A DNA stretch of 5,043 nucleotides from JACVRX01 sp035697245 (lineage in GTDB: Bacteria; Actinomycetota; Actinomycetes; Jiangellales; Jiangellaceae). The position numbers and the translations under genes are program-made. Positions 4,530 to 5,043 of the stretch are shown one piece after another. The stretch is from positions 1 through 5,043 of the forward strand of contig DASSDH010000009.1 of NCBI GenBank assembly GCA_035697245.1. Direction: 5' to 3'. The notes under the pieces are model-generated. The model saw nothing but the letters and a program-made list of their open reading frames with translations. It searched no databases and had not been told where the DNA came from. Numbering within the stretch: position 1 is the first letter of the stretch; every line of letters begins with the position of its first letter.

Positions 4530-5043
4530 TCAGGCCGGTCTGCCGAGCCCGTCGACGATCTCCGCACCCGGCAAGCTGGCGAGCGTGGTGCCGGGGAGGG
4601 CGAGCTTCGATCGCCGTACTCCGCTGCCGATTACCGCGTACGGCAGGTCGGCGACGACGGCATCGACGAGCACGGGCCAGTGGGCCGGCAGGCCGATCGG
4701 GGTGATGCCGCCGTACTCCATCCCGGTGGCCACCACCGCCTCGTCCATCGGCAGGAACGATGCCTTCCGGACGTCAAGGTGCCGCTTCACGACGTTGTTG
4801 ACGTCGGCCCGGGTCGTGGCAAGCACCATGCACGCGGCCACCCGCTGCTCGCCAGCCCGCCGGCCCGCAACTACGACACAGTTGGCGGAGATCTCAGGCG
4901 GAACCCCATAGGCCGCGCAGAACTGGGCGGTGTCGGCCAACGTCGGGTCGATCTCGGCGACGTAGACCTCCGCCTCGGGGCGGGCGCTGAGTGCCGCCCA
5001 CACCGGCTCGGCCAGCAGGTCCGGTCGCTCCTTGGCCGGAACG
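4530..5043 (-). CDS. YbaK/aminoacyl-tRNA editing-domain protein, 5' end beyond the right edge
   Basis: Partial gene; 170 residues are visible. It belongs to the YbaK/ProX/INS superfamily, whose members hydrolyse mischarged tRNAs such as Cys- or Ala-tRNA(Pro) in the cytoplasm. Visible landmarks are AAYGVPPEISANCVVVAG, then DVNNVVKRHLDVRKASFLPMDEAV, the family signature TGMEYGGITPIGLP, and near the end VIGSGVRRSKLALPG. A GTG at 5003 could be taken as a start, but the frame stays open to the edge and its upstream translation (VPAKERPDLLAEPV) looks coding. It resembles the N-terminal part I recall in actinobacterial relatives, so the true start lies outside the window. The Lys that serves catalysis in YbaK proper, expected near ISANCVVV, appears to be Ala, so activity may differ. 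The stop is 36 nt upstream of tRNA-Arg. A bulged GC hairpin (4522-4543) spans the stop but has no T-run. Confidence 0.88.
   Translation of the reverse strand, partial: VPAKERPDLLAEPVWAALSARPEAEVYVAEIDPTLADTAQFCAAYGVPPEISANCVVVAGRRAGEQRVAACMVLATTRADVNNVVKRHLDVRKASFLPMDEAVVATGMEYGGITPIGLPAHWPVLVDAVVADLPYAVIGSGVRRSKLALPGTTLASLPGAEIVDGLGRPA

Noticed and set aside
4530..5003. GTG at 5003 as the start of the YbaK-domain protein
   Set aside because: The frame continues upstream to the edge with coding-like sequence, so the start at 5003 would cut the N-terminal part.

Overview
The window is high-GC DNA with NNS-biased codons, a GTG start, Tat-type export signals, an LLM-class flavin oxidoreductase and a tRNA without an encoded CCA. 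Together these point to an actinomycete (Actinomycetota); I cannot name the genus from the sequence alone. I see five protein genes and one tRNA gene. Only one protein gene is on the + strand.

Layout. A cytoplasmic FAD-linked (BBE-type) oxidase gene (76-1485, -) stands back to back with a gene for a Tat-exported lipoprotein carrying an intradiol ring-cleavage dioxygenase domain (1607-2464, +). They share a 121-nt divergent promoter region that contains a perfect 10-bp palindrome. The dioxygenase gene meets, tail to tail with only 3 nt between, an LLM (luciferase-like) flavin/F420-type oxidoreductase gene (2468-3328, -). That gene shows the signature of leaderless transcription, with an imperfect dyad over its -35/spacer region. 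Upstream on the same strand, after 149 nt, lies a gene for a Tat-type exported helical protein (3478-4170, -) built from three 57-residue repeats. After a 250-nt gap without a convincing gene come tRNA-Arg(UCU) (4421-4493, -) and, 36 nt further, the 3' part of a YbaK-type aminoacyl-tRNA editing-domain gene that runs off the right edge (4530-5043, -).

How it may work together. Three of the five proteins are oxidoreductases of kinds often met in aromatic or xenobiotic metabolism: a flavin oxidase, a ring-cleavage dioxygenase and an LLM flavoenzyme. The only physical link that suggests joint control is the divergent oxidase/dioxygenase pair. They act in different compartments, the oxidase inside and the dioxygenase anchored outside, so a shared pathway is inference. 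The tRNA-Arg/YbaK part looks like ordinary housekeeping DNA. I see no integrase, IS element, CRISPR array, toxin-antitoxin pair or defence genes. The least explained item is the triple-repeat exported protein.
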